This document shows positions 10,578 to 21,516 of a stretch of DNA of 64,000 nucleotides, in pieces. The translations under genes and the position numbers were made by a program. The first letter of the stretch is position 1; every line of letters begins with the position of its first letter. Origin of the DNA: Acinetobacter sp. SAAs474 (GTDB lineage Bacteria; Pseudomonadota; Gammaproteobacteria; Pseudomonadales; Moraxellaceae); contig NZ_CP127915.1 of assembly GCF_032823475.1 (NCBI RefSeq), positions 1,488,001 to 1,552,000 of the forward strand. Direction: 5' to 3'. The notes under the pieces were generated by a model. It saw nothing but the letters and a program-made list of their open reading frames with translations, was not told where the DNA came from and ran no database searches.

Positions 10578-13500
10578 TTAAACAATCGAATCGTCAAGAT
10601 TTGGTGCTAACCAGCGTTTTGCTTCATCTAAGCTCCAGCCTTTACGCTGTGCATAATCTGCCAACTGATCAGCAGAAATTTTACCGACATTAAAATATTC
10701 GGTCTGTGGATGAGCATAATAAAAACCACTGACACTAGAAGGTGGCCACATTGCAAAACTCGAAGTTAGATACGTTCCAATTTTATCGGTAGAGCCTAAC
10801 CAATCAAATAAAGCTGCTTTTTCTGTATGTTCTGGACATGCTGGATAGCCTGGTGCTGGACGAATACCGACGTATTGTTCTTTAATTAACGCTTCATTAT
10901 CTAAGCTTTCATCGGCCTGATAACCCCAAAATTCTTTACGAATCCGTTGATGCAAATGTTCTGCAAAAGCCTCAGCAAAACGATCGCCCAGTGCCTGTAC
11001 CATAATAGCATTATAGTCATCACCTTTAGCTTTATAGGCTTGAGACAATTCTTCAGCACCAAAAATAGAAACGGTAAAACCACCCAAATAATCTGTTGCA
11101 ATATCTTGAGGTGCAATAAAGTCAGCCAATGAATAGTTGGCTTTACCCGTCACTTTGTCGGATTGTTGGCGTAAATGTTCAAAGGTATGTGTGACCTTAC
11201 CCATTTCATCATAGGTAGAAACGGTATCAGCAGCGGTACGATTAGCAGGATAGATGCTAAATGTTGCACGAGCATCAAAACGCTGATTGACAATAATATC
11301 ATCAAGCATTTCTTGTGCTTGTTGATATAGGTCACGTGCAGCTTCACCGACTATTTCATCTTGTAAAATTTTAGGAAATTTACCTGCTAAACTCCATGAA
11401 ATAAAGAATGGCGTCCAGTCAAAATATTCCACTAATTTTTCTAAAGGATAGTGGGTAAAGGTTTGTGTACCAATAAAGTTCGGCTTGACCGGTGCCTGTT
11501 GAACAAAGTCAATTTTAAAACCATTCTCGATTGATTCTTGATAAGAGAGTTTGGCTGCTTTAGGTTGTTTATTGGCTAGACGAGTACGAATCTTGTCATA
11601 ATCTGCTGCATAGTCTGCCAACAGCTGCGGTTTCATTTCTGCAGAGAGCAATTGTGTTGCCACGCCCACTGCACGAGATGCATCTGCAGTATAAAGCACA
11701 CCATCATTATGATACTGAGGTGCAATTTTTACCGCAGTGTGTGCTTTAGAGGTTGTTGCACCACCAATCATTAAGGGAATATTAAATCCTTTACGTTGCA
11801 TTTCTTTGGCAACAAAAACCATTTCATCTAAAGAAGGGGTAATTAGACCTGATAAACCAATAATATCTACTTGTTCATCAATGGCAGTTTGTAAGATTTT
11901 TTCACAAGGGACCATGACGCCCAAGTCAATAATGTCATAGCCATTACAACCTAAAACGACACCCACAATATTTTTACCAATATCATGTACATCACCTTTG
12001 ACTGTCGCCAACAAAATTTTACCTTTGGATTGACCTTGTGTTTTTTCAGCTTCAATAAATGGGTTTAGCCAAGCAACGGCTTGTTTCATTACCCGTGCAG
12101 ATTTGACGACTTGAGGCAAGAACATTTTACCGGCACCAAATAAATCACCGACAACATTCATGCCTGCCATTAATGGCCCTTCAATGACATCCAGTGGTCG
12201 CGTTGCTTGTAGACGTGCTTCTTCGGTATCTTGATTAATATAGGTAGTAATCCCTTTAACTAGAGCATATTCTAGACGTTTTGCTACAGGTTCGTTACGC
12301 CATTCAAGATTTTCTTCAACTTTTTGAGAGCCACCTTGGCCACGGAACTTTTCTGCAATTTCGAGTAGTTTTTCTGTTGCATCATGACCGCTTTCACCTT
12401 GATTTTGGTTTAAGATTACATCTTCAACGGCGGCTTTAAGCTCTTGCGGAATATCGTCATAAATTGCCATTTGACCAGCATTGACAATTCCCATGGTCAT
12501 CCCTTGTTGGATGGCATGATAGAGAAATACCGAATGAATTGCTTCTCGAACAGGCTCATTACCACGGAAAGAGAAAGAAACGTTAGATACACCGCCTGAA
12601 ATCATGGCATGAGGTAGATTTTGTTTAATCCAGCCAGTTGCTTCAATAAAATCAACAGCATAGTTATTGTGCTCTTCAATACCTGTTGCGACAGCAAATA
12701 CGTTTGGATCAAAAATAATATCTTCAGCAGGATAACCAACTTCATTGACCAATATATTATAAGAGCGTTGACAGATTTCTTTTTTACGTGCAGCCGTATC
12801 TGCTTGTCCATCCTCATCAAAAGCCATCACAATAATAGCAGCACCATATTGACGGCAAAGACGTGCTTTATGAACAAACTCATCATAACCTTCTTTTAAG
12901 GAAATGGAGTTTACAATAGCTTTACCTTGTACACATTTTAAGCCTGCTTCAATGATTTCCCATTTAGAGGAGTCAATCATGATCGGAACACGTGAAATAT
13001 CGGGTTCAGAAGCCACCAAGTTTAAGAAATGCACCATAGCACCCTCTGAATCGAGCATGCCTTCATCCATATTAATATCGATGACTTGCGCGCCAGCTTC
13101 AACTTGCTGACGTGCCACATCAAGTGCTTCAGCAAAATTTTCTTCTTTAATTAAGCGTAAGAATTTTTTAGAACCTGTGACGTTGGTTCGTTCTCCCACA
13201 TTAACGAATAAAGAATCTTGCTTAATATTAAATGCTTCTAAACCACTTAAGCGACATGCTGCTTCAATATCCGGAATACGTCGTGGACTAATGTCTTTCA
13301 CTGCTTGGTAAATTGCACGGATATGATCTGGTGTTGTACCACAACAGCCGCCAGTGATATTAATTAAGCCACTTTCAGCAAATTCTTTAAGAAATGCTGC
13401 TGTTTGTTCTGGTGTTTCATCATAACCGCCAAATGCATTTGGCAAACCCGCATTTGGATGAGCAGAGACAAAGGTATTGGCTACATCTGCAATGGTTTTC

Positions 13501-14264
13501 ACATGAGGGCGCATCGCATCTGCACCTAAAGCACAGTTAAAACCAATTGAAATAGGTTCAGCATGGCGTACTGAATTCCAAAAAGCCTCTGCTGTTTGGC
13601 CTGTCAATGTTCGCCCAGAAGCATCAGTAATTGTCCCTGAAATCATGATAGGTAATTCAATCGACAATGTTTGAAATACTTCTTTAACAGCAAAAATAGC
13701 CGCTTTTGCATTGAGCGTATCGAAGACCGTTTCGATGAGAATAATATCCGCACCACCTTCAATCAGTGCTTTGGTTGCTTCAATATAGTTAACTTTAAGT
13801 TCGTCAAAAGTAATATTACGAAAAGCAGGATCATTGACATTGGGTGAAATTGACGTGGTACGAGAGGTTGGCCCAAGCACCCCAGCAACGAAACGTGGTT
13901 TATCTGGTGTCGAATATTTTTCACATGCTGCTTTGGCAATTCGTGCCGCCTCACGATTAATCTCAACCACTAAATCTTCCATATGGTAATCTGACATGGA
14001 AACACGTGTGGCATTAAACGAGTTTGTTTCAATAATATCTGCACCAGCAGCTAAATAAGCTTCATGGATATTTTGAATAATCTGGGGTTGGCTGAGGACT
14101 AAAAGATCATTATTACCTTTTAAATCATGTGCCCAATCTGTAAAACGCTCACCACGATAATCAGCTTCTTCCAATTTATGGCGTTGGATCATGGTACCCA
14201 TTGCGCCATCAATAATTAAAATTCTTTTAGAAAGAAGCTCTTTAAGGGTGGTCAGTGTGGACAT
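10578..14264 (-). CDS. metH: Cobalamin-dependent methionine synthase
   Basis: MetH transfers a methyl group from methyltetrahydrofolate through cobalamin to homocysteine. All four modules are present in 1228 residues (E. coli 1227): a homocysteine barrel with zinc ligands Cys244, Cys307 and Cys308 ([15 protein letters not shown]); a pterin barrel starting [11 protein letters not shown]; a B12 domain with DVHDIGKN, whose His is the lower axial ligand; and the AdoMet reactivation domain with [12 protein letters not shown]. The start was set at ATG 14264, matching the E. coli N-terminus; the frame extends 19 codons further upstream without family support. The leader contains competing hairpins (see 14274-14335). 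A folate-independent synthase is encoded elsewhere in the window. Confidence 0.97.
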   Translation of the reverse strand: MSTLTTLKELLSKRILIIDGAMGTMIQRHKLEEADYRGERFTDWAHDLKGNNDLLVLSQPQIIQNIHEAYLAAGADIIETNSFNATRVSMSDYHMEDLVVEINREAARIAKAACEKYSTPDKPRFVAGVLGPTSRTTSISPNVNDPAFRNITFDELKVNYIEATKALIEGGADIILIETVFDTLNAKAAIFAVKEVFQTLSIELPIMISGTITDASGRTLTGQTAEAFWNSVRHAEPISIGFNCALGADAMRPHVKTIADVANTFVSAHPNAGLPNAFGGYDETPEQTAAFLKEFAESGLINITGGCCGTTPDHIRAIYQAVKDISPRRIPDIEAACRLSGLEAFNIKQDSLFVNVGERTNVTGSKKFLRLIKEENFAEALDVARQQVEAGAQVIDINMDEGMLDSEGAMVHFLNLVASEPDISRVPIMIDSSKWEIIEAGLKCVQGKAIVNSISLKEGYDEFVHKARLCRQYGAAIIVMAFDEDGQADTAARKKEICQRSYNILVNEVGYPAEDIIFDPNVFAVATGIEEHNNYAVDFIEATGWIKQNLPHAMISGGVSNVSFSFRGNEPVREAIHSVFLYHAIQQGMTMGIVNAGQMAIYDDIPQELKAAVEDVILNQNQGESGHDATEKLLEIAEKFRGQGGSQKVEENLEWRNEPVAKRLEYALVKGITTYINQDTEEARLQATRPLDVIEGPLMAGMNVVGDLFGAGKMFLPQVVKSARVMKQAVAWLNPFIEAEKTQGQSKGKILLATVKGDVHDIGKNIVGVVLGCNGYDIIDLGVMVPCEKILQTAIDEQVDIIGLSGLITPSLDEMVFVAKEMQRKGFNIPLMIGGATTSKAHTAVKIAPQYHNDGVLYTADASRAVGVATQLLSAEMKPQLLADYAADYDKIRTRLANKQPKAAKLSYQESIENGFKIDFVQQAPVKPNFIGTQTFTHYPLEKLVEYFDWTPFFISWSLAGKFPKILQDEIVGEAARDLYQQAQEMLDDIIVNQRFDARATFSIYPANRTAADTVSTYDEMGKVTHTFEHLRQQSDKVTGKANYSLADFIAPQDIATDYLGGFTVSIFGAEELSQAYKAKGDDYNAIMVQALGDRFAEAFAEHLHQRIRKEFWGYQADESLDNEALIKEQYVGIRPAPGYPACPEHTEKAALFDWLGSTDKIGTYLTSSFAMWPPSSVSGFYYAHPQTEYFNVGKISADQLADYAQRKGWSLDEAKRWLAPNLDDSIV

Positions 14265-14273
14265 TGAAACTTT

Positions 14274-14335
14274 CTCAGCAGATATTAAAAAAACGCCTAT
14301 AATGTTAGCAGATTCATACATTGATTTCTGCTGAG
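14274..14335 (-). promoter_or_regulatory. metH leader with mutually exclusive hairpins
   Basis: On the minus strand, CTCAGCAGA (14335-14327) can pair perfectly over 9 bp with TCTGCTGAG (14282-14274), which touches the GAGAAAG ribosome-binding region of metH. The same AGCAGA can instead pair with TCTGCT at 14312-14307. A run of seven T lies between the two possible right arms. The layout resembles an attenuator or ribosome-binding-site switch. The remainder of the gap to 14581 shows no cobalamin-riboswitch box I can recognise and no gene. Confidence 0.4.
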
Positions 14336-14581
14336 ATTCGTCAAAATGATGGATATAGGTGATTTATAAAAGTGATAAAGCCTTGATCAGATTGATGTCT
14401 GACTTTTTAAGCTATTTTTTAGCATAATTTGGCTTGCTGTTTTAGCACGCATTAAATGATTGATATCACATTTGATCTTGATCACCAACAGGCTGGCTTA
14501 TATTCGCAAAAGGTTTTAGTACTTTAAGCAAAGCTGTAACATATTGTTGTGTTATGTACACGCAACCAGTCATAAGGTCTA

Positions 14582-14956
14582 TCATCGAATTAAAATAATC
14601 GACCATGTTGCAATAATAATGATTAAAGACACAAATTGAGCAGCACTGCCCATATCTTTGGCATTTTTGGACAACGGATGTTGCTCTAAGGAAACCCGAT
14701 CAACGACAGCTTCAATGGCGGAATTAAACAGTTCAACAATAACGGATAGTAAGCATACGATAATCATCAGGGCTTGTTCTACAGCACTGACTGCTAAAAA
14801 AAATGAAACAGGAATTAAGATTAAGTTCAGAATAATAATTTGACGAAATGCCGCCTCATGATGAAAGGCAGATTTAAATCCTGATAAAGAATACTGTGTA
14901 GCATTAATTACACGTTTAAAACCAGTCTTACCTTTAAAAGGAGAATATTGATTCAT
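14582..14956 (-). CDS. dgkA: Diacylglycerol kinase, prokaryotic type
   Basis: DgkA is a small integral membrane kinase that phosphorylates diacylglycerol, recycling lipid from membrane-derived oligosaccharide or LPS modification. The call rests on the conserved E-x-x-N-S-A-I-E segment (VELFNSAIEAVVDR), KNAKDMGSAAQ near the C-terminus, and three hydrophobic helices (about 44-60, 62-82 and 102-124). I chose ATG 14956 (124 residues; E. coli 122) with GGATAA upstream. A TTG five codons earlier would give 129 residues. The gene stands alone between metH and a divergent RND gene. Confidence 0.93.
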   Translation of the reverse strand: MNQYSPFKGKTGFKRVINATQYSLSGFKSAFHHEAAFRQIIILNLILIPVSFFLAVSAVEQALMIIVCLLSVIVELFNSAIEAVVDRVSLEQHPLSKNAKDMGSAAQFVSLIIIIATWSIILIR

Positions 14957-15363
14957 AATGAGATTATCCAAAACTTTGCAAAATATTAAAATATGGTTCT
15001 TAAATAAAGCTTAAAAAATATCTGTGGCAGTGATGGATTGATCCTTTTGTTTACATCACAACCATTTCGCTGTTCCTAAAAATAATAGCGACCGATACTA
15101 TGGTGGGACAAAAAATGCTACAACAGCATATCATTGATTATTGACTATTTAATGACATCTTATTGATGATAGTTAAAAAAACAGAAGGCAATAAAAAAAC
15201 TCTTCATAGTTCCTCCATATTTAAAATAAAAAGAGATTTTTCTGTAAGCTATTCTTGTATTTTTAATCTGAGTCACAGATCATCGTGATGAACTTACTAT
15301 CGGTAAATATAGTATTTATCTGTAATCCAGCCACTTTAATAATGGAAATGTGAATCAGACATT
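14957..15363. other. Divergent intergenic region, dgkA / RND gene
   Basis: About 407 bp, AT-rich, with no open frame worth calling. It must hold the promoters for dgkA (leftward) and the RND transporter (rightward). No recognisable operator or clean promoter pair was found. Confidence 0.4.
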
Positions 15364-18300
15364 ATGTTGTCTAAATATTTTATTGAGCGCCCAATTTTTG
15401 CTGGTGTTTTAGCCATTATGTTGATGGCTTTAGGTATTTTTTCGATTTTAAATTTACCTGTGGAGCGCTATCCAGATATTGCACCACCTAGAATTGTCGT
15501 CAGTACGACCTATTCAGGCGCAGATGCGACAACAGTAGAAGAAAGTGTTACACAAATATTAGAACAACAAATGAAAGGATTGGATCATTTACTTTATTTT
15601 AGCTCAAGTAGTGATAGTAATGGTCGCAGTCGAATTAACTTAAGTTTTGAAAATGGCACCAATCCAGACACAGCACAAGTTCAAGTACAAAATGCGTTGA
15701 ATAGTGTGCTGACACGTTTACCTGCAGATGTACAGCGACAGGGGATTAACGTTTATAAGTCTCTTGGTGATACGCATATGGTGATTGGTCTATTTGATCA
15801 GACCAAACGCAGTAATAATATTGAGCTATCTGACTATTTATTAACTTATTTAGAATCAGAAATTGCACGGATTGATGGCGTTGGTGAGGTTGATGTATTT
15901 GGCGCACAATTTGCCATGCGTATTTGGTTAGATGCCAACAAGTTAAAAGAATATAAACTGATGCCAAGTGATATTCAAAAGGCAGTGGAAGCACAAAATA
16001 CCCAAGTTGCTGCAGGGGGTATTGGGCAATTACCGGTCGCGACAACACAATACTTAAATGCCAAGGTGACTGCTGGTACACGTTTAAGAAGCGTAGATGA
16101 TTTTAATAAAATTATTGTGAAATCAGCTCAGGATGGTAGTTATGTGTATTTAAAAGATGTGGCACGAGTTGAAATTGGTGCAGAAAATTATCAGGGATAT
16201 AACACCATTAATGGTTATCCTTCTGCAGCGATGGCCATTTCTCTGGCATCCGGTGCTAATGCGGTAGAAACCACACAGCGTATTCAAGAAAAAATTAATC
16301 ATATTTCACGTTTACTACCCAAAGGATATCAACTGGTTTATCCAAGGGACAATACACCATTTATTCAAGAATCACTTAAAGAGGTGGTTAAGACACTAAT
16401 TGAAGCTATTGTTTTGGTTGTGATTGTCATCTTTATCTTTTTACAAAATTGGCGTGCAACCTTAATTCCAACACTGACTGTACCGGTGGTGATTCTGGGA
16501 ACAATGGCGGTATTATTTGGCTTGGGAATGAGCATCAATACCTTAACATTATTTGCACTGGTTTTAGCCATTGGTTTGTTGGTGGATGATGCGATTGTGG
16601 TGGTTGAAAATGTTGAGCGTTTAATGCATGAACATGCTTTAGATGCAAAGCAAGCATCTATCGTTTCGATGCAAGAAATTAGTGGGGCATTAGTTGGCAT
16701 TACCTTGGTTTTAACGGCTGTTTTTGTGCCGATGGCTTTTTTTGGTGGTTCAACAGGAGTGATTTATCGACAGTTTTCTATCACCTTGATTACTGCAATG
16801 TCGATTTCTTTATTGGTGGCCTTGGTATTAACCCCTGCATTATGCGGCCTCATTTTAAAACCTAATATTCAACCATATCGCTGGGCAACATGGTTTAATC
16901 AGCAATTAGACAAAATGAAGCAAGCTTATTTAAAGCTGTTTCATTTAAGCATACAACATCGTTTAATCACTGTCGTGATTGCTTTAGCTTTGGTTGTCGT
17001 ATTTAGTTTATTTTACCGAATATTGCCGACGAGTTTTTTACCGAGTGAGGATCAAGGTAGCTTAGGTATTCAAATTACTTTGCAAGAAAATGCGCCAATG
17101 AGTAAAACCATTGAGGTAGGGGAAGATGTTCGTCGTTACTTTTTGCAGCATGAAAAAAATAATGTTGAATTGGTCATGTTGCGTTACGGTAATAATCGTT
17201 CAGGTACAGGCCAGAATTTGGCACAAGGTTTTATTAAACTTAAACACTGGGATGATCGACCTGGCAAGAAAAACAGTGCCGATGCTATTCGCACACGTGC
17301 GATGCAATATTTAGCACATCATGCCAATGCACAAATCAGTATGACCATGCCTCCTGTGGTCAATGGTTTGGGAGATACCAATGGTATTAATTTGTGGTTA
17401 CGAGATATTGATGGCCAAGGACGTCAGCATCTTGCAGAACAGTTTAATCTCATGCAACAGCAAGCGAAAAATTATACGTCATTTGAAAAACTTGAAAAGA
17501 AATCAGCGCCAGAAAAAGCCAACTTACATGTCGATATTGATCAAAAAGCAGCATTAGCTGCTGGCGTTGCCATTAGTGATATTAATAGTACTTTATCCGC
17601 AGCTTTAGGCGGTAAATATATTAATGACTATATTGATCGTGGCCGAATTAAAAAAGTCATTATGCAAAGCGATGCTATTTTTAGATCACAACCTACAGAC
17701 CTACAATTTTGGCATGTCCGTAATAGTGCCAATGAAATGGTACCCTTTAGTAACTTCTCTCAGGTCAGTTGGTCGGGAGGGCCAGAAGTGGTAAATCGAT
17801 TTAATGGTTATACTGCTATTGAGCTAGAAGCAATGAAAGCTGAAAATGCCAGTTCTGGTCAGGCGATGAAAGAGTTAGAACAATTAGTCAATCAACAGAC
17901 TGGCGTAGACTTAGCTTGGAGCGGTTTATCTTTTGAAGAAAATAAGTCCAGTCAGCAAGCCATTTGGCTATATCTGATTTCGATTGCATTTATTTTCTTA
18001 TGTCTGGCAGCCCTTTATGAAAGCTGGTCTATACCGACTGCGGTGATGGCGGCAATTCCTTTAGGTATTGGTGGTAATATTCTATTTAGTTATTTTGCTG
18101 GTTTCCCCAATGATATCTATTTTCAAATTGCTTTGCTGACCACCATTGGTTTGTCATGTAAAAATGCGATTTTAATTGTCGAATTTGCTGCATTATCACA
18201 GCAACAAGGACATACTGCGATTGAGGCGGCACTACAGGCTGCAAGTTTACGTCTACGCCCTATTTTAATGACGTCTTTGGCTTTTGGTGCAGGTATTATT

Positions 18301-18453
18301 CCATTGGTTTTTGCCTTTGGTGCTGGCGCAGCAAGTCGTCAAGAAATTGGTATAAGTGTTTTAGGCGGGGTAATTTTCGGGACACTATTGGTTCTGGTTT
18401 TTATTCCTTTTATGTATGTAGCGATTCGTCAATTTTTTAAACAAAAATCGTGA
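15364..18453 (+). CDS. Orphan HAE1-type RND efflux transporter
   Basis: This 1029-residue inner-membrane proton/drug antiporter is of the AcrB/MexB class. It has twelve predicted membrane helices and two large periplasmic loops. Proton-relay residues are visible: the Asp pair in TM4 (GLLVDDAIVVVENVER) and the Lys in TM10 (SCKNAILIVEFA). ERPIFAGVLAIMLMALG and PVERYPDIAPP are typical N-terminal HAE1 segments. No membrane-fusion protein or outer-membrane channel gene is adjacent, so it must borrow partners or work alone; stand-alone RND genes have been described in Acinetobacter. Substrate cannot be read from the sequence. An AT-rich hairpin follows the gene. Confidence 0.9.
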   Translation: MLSKYFIERPIFAGVLAIMLMALGIFSILNLPVERYPDIAPPRIVVSTTYSGADATTVEESVTQILEQQMKGLDHLLYFSSSSDSNGRSRINLSFENGTNPDTAQVQVQNALNSVLTRLPADVQRQGINVYKSLGDTHMVIGLFDQTKRSNNIELSDYLLTYLESEIARIDGVGEVDVFGAQFAMRIWLDANKLKEYKLMPSDIQKAVEAQNTQVAAGGIGQLPVATTQYLNAKVTAGTRLRSVDDFNKIIVKSAQDGSYVYLKDVARVEIGAENYQGYNTINGYPSAAMAISLASGANAVETTQRIQEKINHISRLLPKGYQLVYPRDNTPFIQESLKEVVKTLIEAIVLVVIVIFIFLQNWRATLIPTLTVPVVILGTMAVLFGLGMSINTLTLFALVLAIGLLVDDAIVVVENVERLMHEHALDAKQASIVSMQEISGALVGITLVLTAVFVPMAFFGGSTGVIYRQFSITLITAMSISLLVALVLTPALCGLILKPNIQPYRWATWFNQQLDKMKQAYLKLFHLSIQHRLITVVIALALVVVFSLFYRILPTSFLPSEDQGSLGIQITLQENAPMSKTIEVGEDVRRYFLQHEKNNVELVMLRYGNNRSGTGQNLAQGFIKLKHWDDRPGKKNSADAIRTRAMQYLAHHANAQISMTMPPVVNGLGDTNGINLWLRDIDGQGRQHLAEQFNLMQQQAKNYTSFEKLEKKSAPEKANLHVDIDQKAALAAGVAISDINSTLSAALGGKYINDYIDRGRIKKVIMQSDAIFRSQPTDLQFWHVRNSANEMVPFSNFSQVSWSGGPEVVNRFNGYTAIELEAMKAENASSGQAMKELEQLVNQQTGVDLAWSGLSFEENKSSQQAIWLYLISIAFIFLCLAALYESWSIPTAVMAAIPLGIGGNILFSYFAGFPNDIYFQIALLTTIGLSCKNAILIVEFAALSQQQGHTAIEAALQAASLRLRPILMTSLAFGAGIIPLVFAFGAGAASRQEIGISVLGGVIFGTLLVLVFIPFMYVAIRQFFKQKS

Positions 18454-18458
18454 TGAAT

Positions 18459-18489
18459 ATTAAACTGAGTTGTAATGAAGTTTAATTTT
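18459..18489 (+). terminator. Probable terminator of the RND gene
   Basis: ATTAAACT (18459-18466) pairs with AGTTTAAT (18479-18486), followed by T's. The stem is AT-rich and therefore weak. Confidence 0.45.
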
Positions 18490-18837
18490 GCTAAATGTTA
18501 CATCTACCTGTTGATTGATGTTTATATCGAATGTCTCGTATAGCAGATTAAAATCGTAATGGTATGATTTTGCAAATATTAAATAATTATTCAACCTACT
18601 TTGAGCGATACTTCTATTGCATTGTGTTTAGGGTGAAGGAGTGAGTAAGTCCTAAACGATATATGTATAGCGCATATCGTTGTTGAGTTATGATTTTTAT
18701 ATGGTTTTAAGCTTGATTTAGTTTGCTCACTCTAGATCAAATCTATGGAGATGATGGATAAATCTCGGTATGGAATTTGTGTCATTATTAAATGTCAATG
18801 TTTTATTGTATGATTTGTAATTTTTTTGTGTGATGGC

Positions 18838-18866
18838 TTGAGCTGATGATAAGTTATCGGTACTAT
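18838..18866 (+). promoter_or_regulatory. Candidate promoter and structured leader of mgtE
   Basis: TTGAGC (18838-18843) and TACTAT (18861-18866) are spaced by 17 bp. A transcript from here would have a leader of about 175 nt that begins with a nested GC-rich stem (CCTC 18869-18872 with GAGG 18892-18895; CCG 18874-18876 with CGG 18883-18885). Upstream, GTTTAGG/CCTAAAC (18626-18632/18651-18657) and ACGATAT/ATATCGT (18656-18662/18674-18680) are two further inverted repeats. The whole gap 18490-19047 has no gene. A Mg-sensing leader is conceivable, but no known riboswitch is recognised. Confidence 0.35.
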
Positions 18867-19047
18867 GGCCTCGCCGTATAAGCGGTATATAGAGGAATTA
18901 TTTTTTAAATGGACAGGTGTAGTTGTCATTCATTTTATTTTTCAAAAACTTATATATATATTATTCAGCATAAAGGCTGTTTTTTGACATCGTATTAATT
19001 TGTCTTGTTGCCTTTATTGCTGTGTTAATTCGCATGCAGGGGCCAAC

Positions 19048-20385
19048 ATGAGCTATAACAATTTCTTATATTTATTAAATGATGCATTAGAAAAAAATCA
19101 TATTTCACTTGCACTAGAATCAGTAAAAACATTTCATGCTGAAGATTTGTCTGATCTTTTAACCCAGCTTCCGTTACAAAATAGTCAGACTTTACTGATC
19201 CATTTAACCAATCGTGTTGATGTTTTTTCATGCTTTTCTCCCGAATATCAGGCCACTTTAGCCAAGGTAATGCCACGGAATGTTTTGGCCGAAATTATTG
19301 GAGAAATGTCTTCAGATAAACGTGTTGATGTTTATAAACGTTTAGACACCAGTCAACAAAATGCATTATTACCCGCTTTAGCTCAGGCAGAACGAGAAGA
19401 TATCCGTCAATTGGCTTCTTATGTTGAAGGCACAGCAGGCGCCATTATGAGCTCTGAATATGCCACATTAAAACCCAATATGTCGGTTGAAGATGCAATT
19501 AAAATGCTGCGGACTGAAGCACCTGATACAGAAACCATTTATTGCTCTTATGTCCTTGATGAAACCCGAAAATTATTGGGGGTAATTTCGTTAAAAGAAT
19601 TAATTTTAGCGCAGGAACATCAAGTTATTAGTGAATTAATGACGACCAATATTGTTTCTGCTGCTGTAAATGCCGATCAGGATGAAGTGGCAAAAATTAT
19701 TGCACGTTATGACTTATTGGCTTTACCTATTGTTGATGATCATGGTGTTATGGTGGGTATTGTAACGTATGATGATGCTATGGATGTGGCCAGTGAAGAA
19801 GCAACCGAAGATTTTTTAAAAGTGGGGGCTGTCAATGGATCATCTAAATTTAGTCTTAAATCTGCACCATTATTTCAACTCTATACCAAACGCGTCTATT
19901 GGCTAGTGATTCTGGTTTTTGGTAGTTTATTGTCGGGTATTGGTATTGCGCATTATGAAGATATTATTGCTGAACATATCGTCTTGGTATTTTTCCTGCC
20001 ACTGTTGGTTGGCAGTGGCGGAAATGCTGGTTCGCAGTCTTCGACTTTAATGGTGCGAGCTTTGGCGACAGGGGATGTGCAGTTTAAAGATTGGTTTTAT
20101 TTACTTGGCCGTGAATGTTTGGTCGCCTTGGGATTGGGATTAACCATGGCAGTTGCCGTTTCTTTGCTTGGATTTTATCGTGGTGATGAATTTGTTGCAT
20201 TGGTTTTAGCCTTAAGTATGACCGGTATTGTACTGTTGGGCTGCTTGATTGGTATGAGTTTGCCTTTTTTATTAAATAAGATGGGGTTAGATCCTGCGAG
20301 TGCATCAGCACCTTTGGTGACATCGATTTGTGACGCAATGGGCGTGTTGGTGTATTTATTTATTGCATCGATCATTTTATTTTAA
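19048..20385 (+). CDS. mgtE: MgtE-family magnesium transporter
   Basis: MgtE is a dimeric Mg2+ channel gated by cytosolic Mg2+ through its N and CBS domains. The 445-residue protein shows the acidic helical N domain (HAEDLSDLLTQLP, residues about 30-130), the paired CBS domains (TAGAIMSSEYATL onward, about 135-265), and a five-helix membrane domain with VFFLPLLVGSGGNAGSQSSTLMVR, the family's pore signature. The start is ATG 19048 because CAGGGG lies 6-10 bp upstream; a TTG 16 codons earlier has no ribosome-binding site. It is a single-gene unit convergent with htpX. Confidence 0.95.
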   Translation: MSYNNFLYLLNDALEKNHISLALESVKTFHAEDLSDLLTQLPLQNSQTLLIHLTNRVDVFSCFSPEYQATLAKVMPRNVLAEIIGEMSSDKRVDVYKRLDTSQQNALLPALAQAEREDIRQLASYVEGTAGAIMSSEYATLKPNMSVEDAIKMLRTEAPDTETIYCSYVLDETRKLLGVISLKELILAQEHQVISELMTTNIVSAAVNADQDEVAKIIARYDLLALPIVDDHGVMVGIVTYDDAMDVASEEATEDFLKVGAVNGSSKFSLKSAPLFQLYTKRVYWLVILVFGSLLSGIGIAHYEDIIAEHIVLVFFLPLLVGSGGNAGSQSSTLMVRALATGDVQFKDWFYLLGRECLVALGLGLTMAVAVSLLGFYRGDEFVALVLALSMTGIVLLGCLIGMSLPFLLNKMGLDPASASAPLVTSICDAMGVLVYLFIASIILF

Positions 20386-20470
20386 TAGATGATTGTTTGA
20401 ATTTCATATACGTTGAGCGCATTAGTCTGCTGGTTACTGCAGTAATGAAATAAGGAAAAGTCAGTTTGAG

Positions 20471-20511
20471 GTTTCACCCCATGACAACTTCAAAGTCGCA
20501 TGAGGTGAAAC
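20471..20511. other. Inverted repeat between convergent mgtE and htpX
   Basis: GTTTCACCCCAT (20471-20482) pairs with ATGAGGTGAAAC (20500-20511) with one mismatch in 12, enclosing a 17-nt loop. No T run follows on either strand. It probably marks the 3' ends of the two convergent transcripts. Confidence 0.5.
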
Positions 20512-20548
20512 GATTATGGATAGTTTGATTAAAGCGTAATCAAATATA

Positions 20549-21454
20549 TCAAGGTAGATTTAACTGTTGTAATGCTGCAACACGTTGTTCAATACTTGGA
20601 TGAGTGTGGAACAGTGCTGCTAAGCTAAATCCTTGTTCTTTACCTTCAGCAATTGCAAAAGCTTTCATTTCTTTTGGCATTGCATCTGGCATTTCTGATT
20701 CGGCTTGTAAACGTAATAATGCTGAAATCATGGCTTGTTTACCTGCCAAACGTGCACCTGCTTCGTCTGCACGGTATTCACGATGACGTGAGAACCACAT
20801 CACGATGGTAGAGGCTAAAATACCAAAGACGATATCCAGTACAATGGTAATGATAAAATAACTTAAACCTGGTGCTTCACCTTCTTCACGTCCGAAGACA
20901 TTACGATCAATAAAGTCACCTACAACGCGGGCAAAGAACATGACAAAAGCGTTTACCACACCTTGAATTAATGCCAGTGTTACCATATCACCATTGGCAA
21001 CATGGCCAATTTCATGGGCAAGAACAGCACGTAATTCATCTTTATTCATACGCTCAAGTAGGCCTGTCGAAACAGCGACCAAGGCATCATTCTTATTCCA
21101 ACCCGTTGCAAATGCATTAGATTGATAAGAAGGGAAAATACCTACTTCTGGCATTTGAATGCCTGCACGTTGAGAAAGTTGCGCGACTTCTTGTAATAAC
21201 CATGCTTCAGCTTGATTACGAGGAGCGCTCGGGTCAATGAGTTCAGTACCTGTAGTTTTCTTTGCCATCCACTTCGACATGAATAGTGAAATTAAAGAAC
21301 CAACCATACCGAAGACAAGACAGATAACCAAAAGATTGCCTAAATTTAAGCCACCCGCGCCATGGTAACTACCGACACCGAAGAGTGACAAAATTATGCC
21401 AGCTACAACCAGTACCGCGAGGTTGGTTAGCAAGAACAAACCAATCCGCATCAT
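20549..21454 (-). CDS. htpX: Heat-shock membrane zinc protease HtpX
   Basis: HtpX is an inner-membrane M48 metalloprotease that degrades misfolded membrane proteins alongside FtsH. In 301 residues it has two N-terminal helices ([19 protein letters not shown] resembles the E. coli start), the zinc site [12 protein letters not shown] (HExxH), two more central helices, and EYRADEAGA supplying the third ligand Glu. The start ATG has AAGAGGA upstream. A sigma-32-like promoter lies 63 bp upstream (21517-21545), matching the known heat-shock control of htpX. Confidence 0.96.
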   Translation of the reverse strand: MMRIGLFLLTNLAVLVVAGIILSLFGVGSYHGAGGLNLGNLLVICLVFGMVGSLISLFMSKWMAKKTTGTELIDPSAPRNQAEAWLLQEVAQLSQRAGIQMPEVGIFPSYQSNAFATGWNKNDALVAVSTGLLERMNKDELRAVLAHEIGHVANGDMVTLALIQGVVNAFVMFFARVVGDFIDRNVFGREEGEAPGLSYFIITIVLDIVFGILASTIVMWFSRHREYRADEAGARLAGKQAMISALLRLQAESEMPDAMPKEMKAFAIAEGKEQGFSLAALFHTHPSIEQRVAALQQLNLP

Positions 21455-21516
21455 TGAAAAAATCCTCTTATAATAAAAAATTAAACTAATTTATGAATCA
21501 TAAATCATGTGCTTAA

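Noticed and set aside
14265-14277. MetR site at the metH start (TGAA-N5-CTCA)
   Set aside because: One mismatch to the palindrome and it overlaps the ribosome-binding site, so probably chance.
14265-14581. Cobalamin riboswitch upstream of metH
   Set aside because: No B12-box-like sequence was found; the region is better described by competing simple hairpins.
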